In this document: positions 11,387-20,577 of the stretch, in pieces
How positions within the stretch are numbered: the first letter of the stretch is position 1
Layout of the letters: each line of letters opens with the position of its first letter
Source of the DNA: Glaciimonas sp. PAMC28666
Lineage (GTDB): Bacteria > Pseudomonadota > Gammaproteobacteria > Burkholderiales > Burkholderiaceae_D
Assembly: GCF_016917355.1 (NCBI RefSeq)
Contig: NZ_CP070304.1
Location: forward strand, 434,001-498,000
Direction of reading: 5' to 3'
DNA length: 64,000 nt
Notes under the pieces: generated by a model
What the model was told of the DNA's origin: nothing
Databases searched by the model: none
Seen by the model: the letters and a program-made list of their open reading frames with translations, nothing else
Program-made: the position numbers and the translations under genes

Positions 11387-11824
11387 TTATTTTGGGATTT
11401 GATTCGAAGGGTCGGTACTGTGCCCGGATGCGGCAGGATTTACCGATGCTGCAGGCGCGCTGGCGGCCGGAGTCGATGACGCACTACCGGCAGCACTTGG
11501 CACAGGAACCGTGGTCGATGGAATAGATGCGGCCGGCGCAGATGCGGCTGGCAAACTATCCATTACGCCGCCAGTTGCTGCAGTGCGATGACTTCCCAAG
11601 TAGACCAGACCCAACGTCGCGCAGAAAAAAATCAGCGCAGCCAGGCCAGTCGACTTAGACAAAAAGTTCGACGATCCGGTCGCTCCAAACAAACTACCTG
11701 AAGCGCCGGAGCCAAAAGCTGCACCCATATCAGCACCTTTACCGTGCTGCAATAAGACGAGTCCGATAATCGTCAACGCTGACAACACCTGAACGACCAC
11801 GATAATAGTAAGTACTGAGTTCAT
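11387..11824 (-). CDS. secG: Preprotein translocase subunit SecG
   Basis: SecG is the small accessory subunit of the SecYEG inner-membrane channel. The 145-residue product has two hydrophobic helices (about residues 3-23 and 55-73) around the family loop LLQHGKGADMGAAFGSGAS. The C-terminal half (from about residue 88) is a low-complexity Ala/Pro/Ser tail, longer than in E. coli SecG (110 residues) and typical of betaproteobacteria. It lies downstream of tpiA and upstream of tRNA-Leu. Confidence 0.95.
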   Translation of the reverse strand: MNSVLTIIVVVQVLSALTIIGLVLLQHGKGADMGAAFGSGASGSLFGATGSSNFLSKSTGLAALIFFCATLGLVYLGSHRTAATGGVMDSLPAASAPAASIPSTTVPVPSAAGSASSTPAASAPAASVNPAASGHSTDPSNQIPK

Positions 11825-12063
11825 TTAATGATTTTCCAATGGAGAAGATACTTCTGATTTTTACAATTTAATTCTTTTAACACTTTTTACTGCGATTCAG
11901 ATGCATCGGCGAACTGGTTACTGCCTGGCCTACCAATGCTATTTCGACTAACATTTTGTAAGCCAATTTAGCGTCGACAAAAACCACTAATAACATCGGC
12001 ATGCACGCCGGCCATTATGCTACGGAGCTCATCCAAATTTCCGGCCTGACGGCGACCCAAGAC

Positions 12064-12819
12064 TTAGGCTACCGCAATAATAGAAAGAAAATCTATCGCC
12101 TTCAATGCTGCGCCACCAATTAAACCGCCATCGATATCAGGCATTGCCATAAGTTCGGCTGCATTGTCAGGCTTCATACTGCCGCCATATAAAATCTTTA
12201 CTATCGCAGCAGACTCGCCGTCCCTTAACGATACTCTGTTCCGTAAAGCTGCATGGACGTCCTGCGCCATTTGCGGAGTTGCTGTCTTACCTGTGCCAAT
12301 CGCCCAAACCGGCTCATAGGCGATAACAATATTCTTGATTTGCGAAAGGTCAATCAGCGCCAAAACGGCATCTAACTGCGCGCCGACTACCACATCGGTT
12401 TGCCCCGCCTCACGTTGCGCCAAAGTCTCGCCCACGCAAACGATCGGCGTCAAGCCCGACTGCAAGGCCACTAGTGCCTTTTGCGCCACCAATTGGTCAG
12501 TTTCGCCATGATACGCGCGTCGCTCGGAATGGCCGACAATCACGTACTTGCACGCAAAGTCCACCAGCATGGAGGCGGCAACGTCGCCCGTGTAAGCGCC
12601 GGATACATGGACTGAGAGATCCTGACCGCCCAAAGCTACTACGGTTCCAGCGAGTTCCGCCTGGCACTGGGCCAGATACGGAGAAGGAACACAAACGGCA
12701 ATATCGCAGCCGACAGATTCAAGGCCAGCCTTGAGTTCCGACAGCAATGATGCGTTGGCAGCCAAGCTACCATTCATTTTCCAGTTACCAGCTACGAGAT
12801 TGCGGCGCATTATTGGCAA
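12064..12819 (-). CDS. tpiA: Triosephosphate isomerase
   Basis: This enzyme interconverts dihydroxyacetone phosphate and glyceraldehyde 3-phosphate in glycolysis. The 251-residue TIM barrel has the substrate lysine in NWKMN, the catalytic histidine in VIVGHSERR and the catalytic glutamate in [10 protein letters not shown]. The phosphate-binding loop ILYGGSMKP is near the C-terminus. The start could be the ATG at 12819 or the one three codons later ([13 protein letters not shown]). A 239-bp spacer with no gene separates it from secG. Confidence 0.97.
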   Translation of the reverse strand: MPIMRRNLVAGNWKMNGSLAANASLLSELKAGLESVGCDIAVCVPSPYLAQCQAELAGTVVALGGQDLSVHVSGAYTGDVAASMLVDFACKYVIVGHSERRAYHGETDQLVAQKALVALQSGLTPIVCVGETLAQREAGQTDVVVGAQLDAVLALIDLSQIKNIVIAYEPVWAIGTGKTATPQMAQDVHAALRNRVSLRDGESAAIVKILYGGSMKPDNAAELMAMPDIDGGLIGGAALKAIDFLSIIAVA

Positions 12820-13030
12820 GGCCCACTATTTTAATAACCCGACATTCTAACGCGGGACGACCAAAGCGGTCAAACTGTGGGGTTATTGCGCAAATTTTTC
12901 ATAGGCTGTCGGCCAGGAAATAATAGTATGCCAATTTGCGAAACATGCAATGCGAAGAATGTACGATGCGCTTTGTAAATATCCCAAAATTTGCCCATTG
13001 CTTCGTGTTATTACACGGTAATGACTGTTT

Positions 13031-13807
13031 TTATGCGGCTAAACGACGCCTAAATACCCAGCGCGTCGCATCAGAGTCTTTTTCGGTAAATTGATAGCCC
13101 TCGACATTGAAGTCTTTCAATTGCTCTGGGTCGATGACTTTATTTACCGTAGCGTAGCGTGCCATCAAACCCCGCGCGCGCTTTGCATAAAAAGAAATAA
13201 TCTTATATTTACCGTTTTTCCAATCTTCAAACACCGGCGCCACAATGCTGGCCTGTAAAACTTTCGGTCGAACGACTTTAAAATACTCATCCGATGCAAG
13301 ATTCACAAGAACCTCAGCGTTTAATTTTGCCAATTCCTGGTTTAACCCCAGTGTTACGGTGTCATGCCAAAAAGCATACAAATTCTTTCCGGCGGCATTA
13401 ACCAGTTTGGTCCCCATTTCGAGCCGGTACGGTTGCATTAGATCAAGAGGTCGCAACATGCCATATAGCCCCGATAAGATTCGCACGCGATCTTGCGTAT
13501 ACGATAACTGTTTGGGATTTAATGAATTCGCGTCAAATCCCGCGTAAACGTCGCCGTTAAATGCCAAAATTGCCTGTTTGGCGTTAGTGCTGCTGAACTT
13601 TTTAGACCATGAGGAAAACCGCGTGGCATTCAGATGCGCCAGCGTGTCCGAAATATGCATTAAGCCGCCGACCTCAGCTGGTGACATTTTTTTTAATACA
13701 TCAATCAATTCCGACGAGCGTGAAATGAAATCAGGTAACGTGTGAACGTCAGTGGTCGGTGGCGTGATGTAATCGAGCGATTTGGCAGGCGATAAAACAA
13801 TTAACAT
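13031..13807 (-). CDS. yaaA: Peroxide stress protein YaaA (DUF328/UPF0246)
   Basis: YaaA-family proteins lower intracellular iron-driven damage during hydrogen peroxide stress in E. coli. The 258-residue product has the family N-terminus [12 protein letters not shown]. It also has the internal stretches [22 protein letters not shown] and [15 protein letters not shown], and its length matches the family almost exactly. It is transcribed away from the PIN-domain gene, with about 70 bp of AT-rich sequence between the two starts. Confidence 0.93.
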   Translation of the reverse strand: MLIVLSPAKSLDYITPPTTDVHTLPDFISRSSELIDVLKKMSPAEVGGLMHISDTLAHLNATRFSSWSKKFSSTNAKQAILAFNGDVYAGFDANSLNPKQLSYTQDRVRILSGLYGMLRPLDLMQPYRLEMGTKLVNAAGKNLYAFWHDTVTLGLNQELAKLNAEVLVNLASDEYFKVVRPKVLQASIVAPVFEDWKNGKYKIISFYAKRARGLMARYATVNKVIDPEQLKDFNVEGYQFTEKDSDATRWVFRRRLAA

Positions 13808-13876
13808 AGATAATATCCGTACTTATATATTCAAAATTATTTAAAAAAACAACTACATTAAAAAGAATTGTTCACA

Positions 13877-14320
13877 ATGATACCGAAGCGCATCGTCATC
13901 GACACTAATGTCTGTCTAGATTTATTTGTTTTCCAGGATCCGCGCTGGTCGGGGCTGATGGCCGCGCTTCAGTCTGGTGAAGTCGAAGCGGTAACGCGGG
14001 CCGACTGTCGTATGGAATGGCAACTAGTATTACATTATTCGCATCTTCCGATCAGCGACGAGACCCGACCCGGGTTCAACGCGGCGTTCGAAGCGCACAT
14101 TAAATGTATCGAGGCGGAGGCGCTATCACCCCGCACCGACGTACGCTTACCACTCTGTTCCGATACGGATGACCAAAAATTTTTAGAATTAGCCCTTGGG
14201 GCACATGCCTCGACGCTCATCACCAAGGACAAAGCTCTTTTAAAACTGGCTCGCAAGACGGCTAAACTCGGGCTTTTTTCGATTATAGGGCCTCAAAGCT
14301 GGTGCCTTCCGCAACCGTAA
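13877..14320 (+). CDS. PIN-domain protein, putative toxin component (COG1569-like)
   Basis: PIN domains are small magnesium-dependent ribonuclease folds, often the toxins of VapBC-like systems. The acidic residues expected at the metal site are visible: D in VIDTNVCLDL, E in CRMEWQLVL, D in CSDTDDQKFLE and D in LITKDKALL. I prefer the ATG at 13877 because a purine-rich AAAAAGAA lies about 10 bp upstream; a TTG at 13868 would add three residues. No antitoxin gene is adjacent, as yaaA diverges and the next gene is 256 bp away, so it may be an orphan or a housekeeping nuclease. Confidence 0.8.
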   Translation: MIPKRIVIDTNVCLDLFVFQDPRWSGLMAALQSGEVEAVTRADCRMEWQLVLHYSHLPISDETRPGFNAAFEAHIKCIEAEALSPRTDVRLPLCSDTDDQKFLELALGAHASTLITKDKALLKLARKTAKLGLFSIIGPQSWCLPQP

Positions 14321-14576
14321 TCGCGCGCCGAATATGGACCCAGCCACAAACGGCTAGAATAAACACGTAAGAACAAAAATGTAGCTGGTAGGAAATATTT
14401 CCGTTTTCTTCGCAAACATTTCAACAGCGCCCTTGTCAAAATTTTCCACGCCCAATAGTATTGATGCACGCAGCCCCTTGAATGTTGGCGGGACCTATGC
14501 CGATGGTTCTCGGCGGGCTTTGACGCAATAGGCGCTATACGCAATTTTTCATCACCACAAACAACTCACATCAAAC

Positions 14577-15782
14577 ATGACCAAGCAGCTCAATGTCGCC
14601 GCATTCACGGCTCCTCTCGCGCCTCCTAAGTCTCTGACCCTACGGTCGAAACTGCCAGACGTCGGCACGACCATTTTTACGACGATGTCAGCGCTCGCTG
14701 CGGAGAAAAATGCTGTCAACCTGGGGCAAGGCTTTCCCGATTTCAATTGTGATGCAGCACTCGTTGGCGCGGTCAGCGACGCCATGAAAAATGGACTGAA
14801 TCAATACCCCCCGATGGTAGGCATACCGTCACTACGCTTGGCTATTGCCGATAAGATCGCGAAGCTGCATGGCCATAACTATGATCCAAACACCGAAATC
14901 ACGGTCACTGCGGGAGCCACTCAAGGGCTGCTGACCGTTATCATGTGCGTCGTACATCCTGGCGATGAAGTAATCGTCATCGAACCTGCCTATGACAGTT
15001 ACGTGCCGGCGATTGAATTAGCTGGCGGCAAACCAATCTTCGTTCAAATGCATCTGGGTGCTGACGGTTACTCAGTGCCATGGGACCAGGTTACAGCGGC
15101 GGTGAGTCCGCGCACGCGCCTTATAATAATTAACTCCCCGCACAATCCGACCGGTAGCCTGCTGATAGCAGATGATATAGCAGCCTTGGCGGACATCGTG
15201 CGCGGTACTGATATTCTGATTCTGTCAGATGAAGTATATGAGCACATGGTGTATGACGGGTTGGCACATGAATCCATCAGCCGCCATCCAGAGTTGGCTG
15301 CGCGGGCTTTTATTGTTTCCAGCTTCGGTAAAACTTATCACGTTACGGGTTGGAAAATCGGTTTCGTCGCGGCCCCCGCAGCACTCTCGGCAGAATTTCG
15401 GAAGGTCCATCAGTTCAACGTGTTTACGGTCAACACGCCTGTTCAGCATGGAATTGCCGAATATATGCGCAATCCCGCACCTTACCTCGAACTTTCCGCG
15501 TTCTACCAGCGTAAGCGCGACTTATTTCGGAGCGGTCTGCAGGACTCGCGTTTCAAGTTGCTGCCATCGGATGGCACCTATTTTCAGTGCGTCGATTACT
15601 CGGCGATTTCGTCCGCCAGCGAGGTGGAGTTTGCTACGTGGCTCACAAGCGAAATTGGTGTGGCCGCAATTCCTGTATCCGCATTCTATTCAACGCCACG
15701 TCAATCCGGCATCGTACGTTTTTGTTTTGCGAAACAGGATGAAACTTTACACAAAGCGCTACAACGTCTGAACACCATTTAA
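14577..15782 (+). CDS. PLP-dependent aminotransferase, probable methionine aminotransferase (YbdL-like)
   Basis: This is a fold-type I, class I/II aminotransferase of 401 residues that probably transfers the amino group of methionine or aromatic amino acids to a 2-oxo acid. Visible motifs are NLGQGFPDF at the N-terminus, TVTAGATQGLL, NSPHNPTG, the DEVYEHMVYDG segment, and the PLP lysine in SSFGKTYHVTGWKIG. These match the YbdL/KAT subgroup better than AspC. The start lacks a strong ribosome site. The gene is followed 59 bp later by a glutathione-transferase gene on the same strand. Confidence 0.85.
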   Translation: MTKQLNVAAFTAPLAPPKSLTLRSKLPDVGTTIFTTMSALAAEKNAVNLGQGFPDFNCDAALVGAVSDAMKNGLNQYPPMVGIPSLRLAIADKIAKLHGHNYDPNTEITVTAGATQGLLTVIMCVVHPGDEVIVIEPAYDSYVPAIELAGGKPIFVQMHLGADGYSVPWDQVTAAVSPRTRLIIINSPHNPTGSLLIADDIAALADIVRGTDILILSDEVYEHMVYDGLAHESISRHPELAARAFIVSSFGKTYHVTGWKIGFVAAPAALSAEFRKVHQFNVFTVNTPVQHGIAEYMRNPAPYLELSAFYQRKRDLFRSGLQDSRFKLLPSDGTYFQCVDYSAISSASEVEFATWLTSEIGVAAIPVSAFYSTPRQSGIVRFCFAKQDETLHKALQRLNTI

Positions 15783-15841
15783 AGCTGTCAATTGCCTTCG
15801 GCATTGCAGCACTAATTGATTACCCTGCTAAGGAAATAGTG

Positions 15842-16534
15842 ATGATAGATGTCTATAGCTGGCCAACACCCAACGGCCATAAAATACATATCATGCTGGA
15901 AGAATGTGCCCTGCCTTATCGCGTGCACCCGATCAATATTGGCGCTGGCGATCAGTTCACCGCAGATTTTTTATCAATCTCCCCCAACAACAAAATCCCA
16001 GCCATTGTTGATCAGGACGGCCCCGATGGCGAACCCATTTCGTTATTCGAGTCGGGTGCGATTTTGCTTTACCTGGCCAGCAAGACCGGTGAGTTCCTCG
16101 GCGGCACGGATCGCGAACGATTTAAAACATTGGAATGGCTGATGTTTCAGGTCGGCGGCGTGGGTCCTATGCTCGGACAAGCACATCACTTCCGAATGTA
16201 CGCGCCAGAACAAATCGCTTACGCTGTTGATCGCTACACCAACGAAGCCAAACGTCTCTACGGACTCATCGATAAGCAGCTTTCAAAGAATGCCTATCTC
16301 GCCGGTAGCGAGTATACGATTGCCGATATCGCTACGTTCCCGTGGCTGCGCTCATGGAAAAATCAAGGAGTTGAATTGAGCGATTTTCCGTACCTGCATG
16401 AATGGTTCGATACCATCAGTCAACGCCCGGCGGTCATCCGGGGCGTGGAGGTGCTGGCGAGTTTGCGCAAGCCATTGACCGGTGAAAAAGAGCGGGGCGT
16501 TTTGTTCGGCAATCAACAATACGAAAAAAGATGA
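15842..16534 (+). CDS. yfcG: Glutathione transferase family, YfcG-like disulfide-bond oxidoreductase
   Basis: The 230-residue product closely follows E. coli YfcG, a nu-class glutathione transferase with GSH-dependent disulfide reductase activity. Shared stretches are PTPNGHKI at the N-terminus, SPNNKIPAIVD, and LFESGAILLYLA in the thioredoxin-fold domain. The C-terminal helical domain has QVGGVGPMLGQAHHF. The start is the ATG at 15842, preceded by AAGGAAAT; an in-frame GTG at 15839 is less likely. Converges with the beta-propeller gene. Confidence 0.88.
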   Translation: MIDVYSWPTPNGHKIHIMLEECALPYRVHPINIGAGDQFTADFLSISPNNKIPAIVDQDGPDGEPISLFESGAILLYLASKTGEFLGGTDRERFKTLEWLMFQVGGVGPMLGQAHHFRMYAPEQIAYAVDRYTNEAKRLYGLIDKQLSKNAYLAGSEYTIADIATFPWLRSWKNQGVELSDFPYLHEWFDTISQRPAVIRGVEVLASLRKPLTGEKERGVLFGNQQYEKR

Positions 16535-16624
16535 GCAAAGCTGTCGTCCTGCTGCCATGTGCTGACTCCCCTTTGCTCAGGATGGGAAGACGCACAGTCA
16601 GTGAGGTGGTGCCTGATGATTATT

Positions 16625-17710
16625 TCAAGGAGAAACGGTTACTAATGTCAGCGTATTCGGAACAAAACGTGGACGCGACGCGGATTTTTTTTGTGTTGGT
16701 TTCATCGTAGGGTCAGTTTCAGCTGACAGTACATAGATTTTATGGGAAACCGGATCAATCGCCATGGTTCTTGCTCCCCGCATGGTATTAACGGTCTGCT
16801 TGAGTTGATAGTGCGTCGCATCACGCGCGCTAAAAATATTGAGGGTGCCGTCGTCATTCGAACTGAATGCCAATCTCGCCGTCGCATCAAATGCGGTCGC
16901 ATCGCTACCACTACCAATAGGTACAGAATCCATTACTTTTCCTGACTTGCCGTCAACCACAACCATTTTCTGGTTGTGGCAACCGACAAATAGCCGCTGC
17001 GTCGCCAGATCGATCGAAAGCCCCGCAGGCTCGTCGCAAGTCGCAGATAAATCGATCCGCTGAATAATCTCCAAATTTTTCGTATCGATCACCACAATTT
17101 GGTTCTTATCTTCCAGATTCACAAACAGATGTCCCTTTCCATCTACCGCTAAAAATTCCGGCTTGCCACCCAACGCAATCGCCGCAAATGACTTCCCGGC
17201 GCTTGCATCGATGGGGGTCATACTGTCCGATCCACCATTCATGGCAAAAACGCGCTTGCTAAGCGCATCGTAGACAATTCCATCGGGTTTCTTTTCTGTG
17301 GCTGCGGTGCCGATGATTTTAAGTGTCGACAATGCAAAAATGGTCACGGAATTGCCTTTCCCGTTGCTGGTGAATCCGCGGTCCAGATCGGAGGCTACCG
17401 CGACCCCATGCACACCCGGTGTATCCAGAATGGCACCGATCATTTTCTTTTGATCGACATCATAAACTTCCACCCGATCGCCGTGTGTAATGAACAGATG
17501 ACGGCGGTCGCCATCCATGCTTAGATAATCCCATTTCAGCTCACCATCCACATGTTGCCTATCAATAATGTGATAGTGCCCCTCATCGCCAGACGGCACA
17601 GCAGCGCCATTTGCGATAGATCCGACCGGGCTTAGCAGACCAACTATCGCAACAGAAGCAATAGCGAAAGATACGACTGTGTGCGCATTACGCAGCGAAC
17701 GAAAGGCCAT
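16625..17710 (-). CDS. Exported YncE-like beta-propeller protein
   Basis: The 361-residue product starts with a signal peptide (hydrophobic core about residues 12-30). It then carries repeated short beta-propeller blades of the YVTN/YncE type, with recurring segments such as IDRQHVDG, VAVASDLDRGFTSNG, IVYDALSKRVFAMNGG and LAVDGKGHLFVNLED. Such proteins are periplasmic; E. coli YncE binds DNA in vitro and lies near a TonB-dependent receptor gene. Here it is the last gene of a minus-strand group containing a TonB receptor, ExbBD-TonB and an acid phosphatase. The actual ligand is unknown. Confidence 0.82.
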   Translation of the reverse strand: MAFRSLRNAHTVVSFAIASVAIVGLLSPVGSIANGAAVPSGDEGHYHIIDRQHVDGELKWDYLSMDGDRRHLFITHGDRVEVYDVDQKKMIGAILDTPGVHGVAVASDLDRGFTSNGKGNSVTIFALSTLKIIGTAATEKKPDGIVYDALSKRVFAMNGGSDSMTPIDASAGKSFAAIALGGKPEFLAVDGKGHLFVNLEDKNQIVVIDTKNLEIIQRIDLSATCDEPAGLSIDLATQRLFVGCHNQKMVVVDGKSGKVMDSVPIGSGSDATAFDATARLAFSSNDDGTLNIFSARDATHYQLKQTVNTMRGARTMAIDPVSHKIYVLSAETDPTMKPTQKKSASRPRFVPNTLTLVTVSP

Positions 17711-17892
17711 CCTCTGAATCCTTTTTTGTAATAAAAAATCTGTCTTTTAATAATAGTAAATTAGAGCAAGTAAACATTCTTAACGTTTCAAGCAAAGCCA
17801 GCGGAATTTATGCAAAAAAACTGCCAGAACCGAAGGTTCCCTAATCCCTTTTTGTTAAGAACCCATATTAATTACCTTTACTTATCGTTTGC

Positions 17893-18636
17893 TTAGCGTT
17901 TATCGTTAATTACTGATACGGACGAACCATCGTCCAAACCTAGTTTTTTACGTAACTCAACTTTAGCTGATTCAAAGCCTACTCGAAATTCGTCACGCGT
18001 TAGAAGGTTCGCAGCGATCAATGTACCGACAATACGGCCTGCTTCAATGTCGGATGGATAATGAACGCCGCCAACAACACGATTATTTGCATATTCACGT
18101 GCCCGTGCCATAATTTCTGGCCGCTTTTCCGGCACCATATTCGCCAGAACTATTCCCATTAACGTACCCGCAGTTGCGTGCCCGGAGGGATAAGAACCAG
18201 ATGCGGTCATTTTTACCACTGGCTTAACCAAATCGCTGTATAAATAGGGACGCGGACGCTGCCAGACGTCTTTAGATACGTCAACTACGGCTCCTTCCGA
18301 ACTAACAACACGCGCGAAAAAAGCAGCACATTCAGGTAAGTTTTCGGCCGTAAAATATTCTCCCATCACATCAGAAAAACGCCATATATTTTCGACTGCA
18401 TCGGCCTTGGCCCGCGCCACCATTTCTGGCGTACGCGTAACTTGTAGGGTTAATATTTCGCCCAATTCAGCCTTGGTCTGGGCAGAATCACTCCGCGGCG
18501 GGGGCGGCAATAGCTTTAGTAAGTCGATATCGCCTGCCGAAACAAAAGGTTCGGCCCCCTTCGCGCTTGCGGACGAATGGAGCAGGGTTGATGCTGCGAC
18601 CAGACAGAACAGTACAGACGTAAAAAAATGGCGCAT
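17893..18636 (-). CDS. Class A (PhoN-type) nonspecific acid phosphatase
   Basis: Class A bacterial acid phosphatases are periplasmic PAP2-fold enzymes that strip phosphate from organic phosphoesters. The 247-residue product has a signal peptide ending near the ASA at residues 23-25. All three parts of the PAP2 signature are present: KDVWQRPRPY, GSYPSGHAT and NNRVVGGVHYPSD. The catalytic histidines are in PSGH and GGVHYPSD. It lies 48 bp downstream of tonB on the same strand, which suggests that released phosphate or dephosphorylated ligand relates to the uptake genes upstream. Confidence 0.92.
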   Translation of the reverse strand: MRHFFTSVLFCLVAASTLLHSSASAKGAEPFVSAGDIDLLKLLPPPPRSDSAQTKAELGEILTLQVTRTPEMVARAKADAVENIWRFSDVMGEYFTAENLPECAAFFARVVSSEGAVVDVSKDVWQRPRPYLYSDLVKPVVKMTASGSYPSGHATAGTLMGIVLANMVPEKRPEIMARAREYANNRVVGGVHYPSDIEAGRIVGTLIAANLLTRDEFRVGFESAKVELRKKLGLDDGSSVSVINDKR

Positions 18637-18684
18637 AACAATTCCGTTAAAGTTAAGTTTTATCTAATGAGGTAGTTGCGCTGC

Positions 18685-19374
18685 TTAGCGTATAAATTCA
18701 ACCCAGACCTGATACACCTTATCGCTACCCTGCAGATCCGCCGGGGGCAGTGGATATTGGGCATTTTGTACCGACTGCAGCGCTGCGCGATCGATCATTC
18801 CAATGGTGCTCGAGATCATCACCCTGGCTTGCGATGGCGCTGCATCCCGCAAATGAAATTCCACCCGCACGCGGCCAGCAAAACGCAAAGCCGCTGCTGC
18901 CGGTGGATAAGCAACGGCCGCCTGCACTGCAGCACGTATCCTGGCTGCATACTCAGCACTTACGTCAGCTTTGGCAGTAGTGGCCGTTGGTGGGGTTGGC
19001 GGTGAGGGTGGCGCCGACATAGACGCTGGCTCGGAAAATGCTGATGGCGCTAGCGCGGTTGGCATAGGGATTGACGGAGCTGTGACAGGTTTCGACGGAG
19101 AAGTCGGCGTCTGAGGTTTGCTCCGGGTCACATGCGTCTTGGAAGTTGGCTGAGATTTAGGCGGTGAGATTGGCTCGGGCTTCTTTGGAACCGGGACCGC
19201 TTCCGACACTTTTTCTTCATTTAACAATGTGATTTGCACCGGCTCCGATAACGCGGGTTTCGACGGCGTGGTGGCAAGAATAATTCCCCCGATCGTTACC
19301 AGTGCAACCTCGACCAGAACAGCTAAACCAAACGCTTGGAAGGGAAAACGACGAGTGCGGATAATTGCAGACAT
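18685..19374 (-). CDS. tonB: TonB-family energy transducer
   Basis: TonB spans the periplasm and passes proton-motive force from ExbBD to outer-membrane receptors. I start it at the ATG at 19374 (MSAIIRTRRFPF), preceded by AAGGA; a longer frame open to 19446 overlaps exbD and lacks support. The 229-residue product has one N-terminal helix (about 11-33), a Pro/Lys/Ser-rich linker, and a C-terminal TonB domain with PPAAAALRFAGRVRVEFHL. It ends YQVWVEFIR. It follows exbD by 7 bp. Confidence 0.9.
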   Translation of the reverse strand: MSAIIRTRRFPFQAFGLAVLVEVALVTIGGIILATTPSKPALSEPVQITLLNEEKVSEAVPVPKKPEPISPPKSQPTSKTHVTRSKPQTPTSPSKPVTAPSIPMPTALAPSAFSEPASMSAPPSPPTPPTATTAKADVSAEYAARIRAAVQAAVAYPPAAAALRFAGRVRVEFHLRDAAPSQARVMISSTIGMIDRAALQSVQNAQYPLPPADLQGSDKVYQVWVEFIR

Positions 19375-19381
19375 AGTATCC

Positions 19382-19780
19382 TTACTTAGCGTTGGCTGTG
19401 CGGGTTGCGAGACCAATTTCGGTCGCTCCGCCGTTCCGAATTGCATCGATTACCTCCATTACCTGCTGCAATGAAGCAGTCTGATTTCCAGCGATGGTGA
19501 CAGACGTTTTGCTACTCTCACGCTGACGCAACAGCGCCGTGAGTTGAACGGCAGTCACGGGATGATTTTCAACCAGTAATGAACCATCCGGGGCAATTTC
19601 AACCAGTAATTTAGGCGGTGGCATGGTTATCGCTGTCGAACTGGTCGGCAATTTAGTGACATGTCCCGAAGTTGGAATCATGCGCAGCGTCAACATTGCA
19701 AAAAAAACGAGTAAAAACAGCATAATATCGATCATCGGAATGATCTCTATACGGGCCTTTCTGGTGTCGAGATAACGCAT
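19382..19780 (-). CDS. exbD: Biopolymer transport protein ExbD
   Basis: ExbD forms, with ExbB, the proton-driven motor that energises TonB. The 132-residue product has the single N-terminal helix with the essential membrane aspartate in IPMIDIMLFLLVFFAML. A periplasmic ExbD/TolR domain follows, with VEIAPDGSLLVENHPV. The length is normal. It starts one base after exbB ends, so the two are surely co-transcribed. Confidence 0.94.
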   Translation of the reverse strand: MRYLDTRKARIEIIPMIDIMLFLLVFFAMLTLRMIPTSGHVTKLPTSSTAITMPPPKLLVEIAPDGSLLVENHPVTAVQLTALLRQRESSKTSVTIAGNQTASLQQVMEVIDAIRNGGATEIGLATRTANAK

Positions 19781-19781
19781 A

Positions 19782-20501
19782 TCAGGCCCTTACCTGCAGT
19801 GCGACCGACTTAATCGGGGCCGCGGAAGAAGGGACGATCGACGACACCTGCGGCGCAGCCTGCAAGCTATTAAGCGCAGCTGCCTGCGAGGTCATCCGAT
19901 CATGACGGTTGACCAGCATAATCTTGATGGTCTCCAGCTGATGGAATACGATTCGTACGCGGGTGTGCAGGGCATTGAAAAAGACCAGGCCGATCATCGC
20001 GATCAATAGGCCAGAAGCGGTAGCAATGAGTGCTTCCGCAATGCCGCCGGTAATTTGCGCAGCGCCACTCTGTGCATCCCCCAATACGTGAAATGCATTG
20101 AACATACCGATGATGGTGCCAAATAACCCGAGCAAAGGCGCTAACGTAATGACGGTATCCAGTACCCACAAAGAGCGATCAAGTATGGGCACTTCATGCA
20201 TGATCGCTTCTTCCAGCTGACTGTCAAAGGTATTCCGGTCGGCGCTCGCCGGTTCCTTTCGCAATACGTCAAACAATTGGGCATGCGGCAATTTAGATAA
20301 TTTTTTGGGGACGGACAAAGCACCTGGGTGCAGGCTATCCTTTTTTAGTAAAGCAATTAACTTTTCGCCACCTTGCTGCATATTGGATAAATGTTTGGTG
20401 CGCTCGATGATGACCGTTAAAGCAACCAGCAATAAAACCATCATTACATATAATGTGCCACCGGAATCATTGGCTAACTCGAGTAGGTGTGAAATATTCA
20501 T
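19782..20501 (-). CDS. exbB: Biopolymer transport protein ExbB (MotA/TolQ/ExbB family)
   Basis: ExbB is the multi-helix proton-channel subunit of the TonB motor. The 239-residue product has three hydrophobic helices, at about 14-34, 115-135 and 155-180. The family core is TLAPLLGLFGTIIGMFNAFHVLG and GGIAEALIATASGLLIAMIG, split here across helices two and three. It follows the TonB-dependent receptor gene by 76 bp on the same strand. The four genes receptor-exbB-exbD-tonB form a dedicated transport set. Confidence 0.94.
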   Translation of the reverse strand: MNISHLLELANDSGGTLYVMMVLLLVALTVIIERTKHLSNMQQGGEKLIALLKKDSLHPGALSVPKKLSKLPHAQLFDVLRKEPASADRNTFDSQLEEAIMHEVPILDRSLWVLDTVITLAPLLGLFGTIIGMFNAFHVLGDAQSGAAQITGGIAEALIATASGLLIAMIGLVFFNALHTRVRIVFHQLETIKIMLVNRHDRMTSQAAALNSLQAAPQVSSIVPSSAAPIKSVALQVRA

Positions 20502-20577
20502 GATTTAATGTAGACAAGAAATAGACGAAAATTGAAAAAATGGGGAAGCACGGCTTCCCCGCTATCAGTTCACAGAA

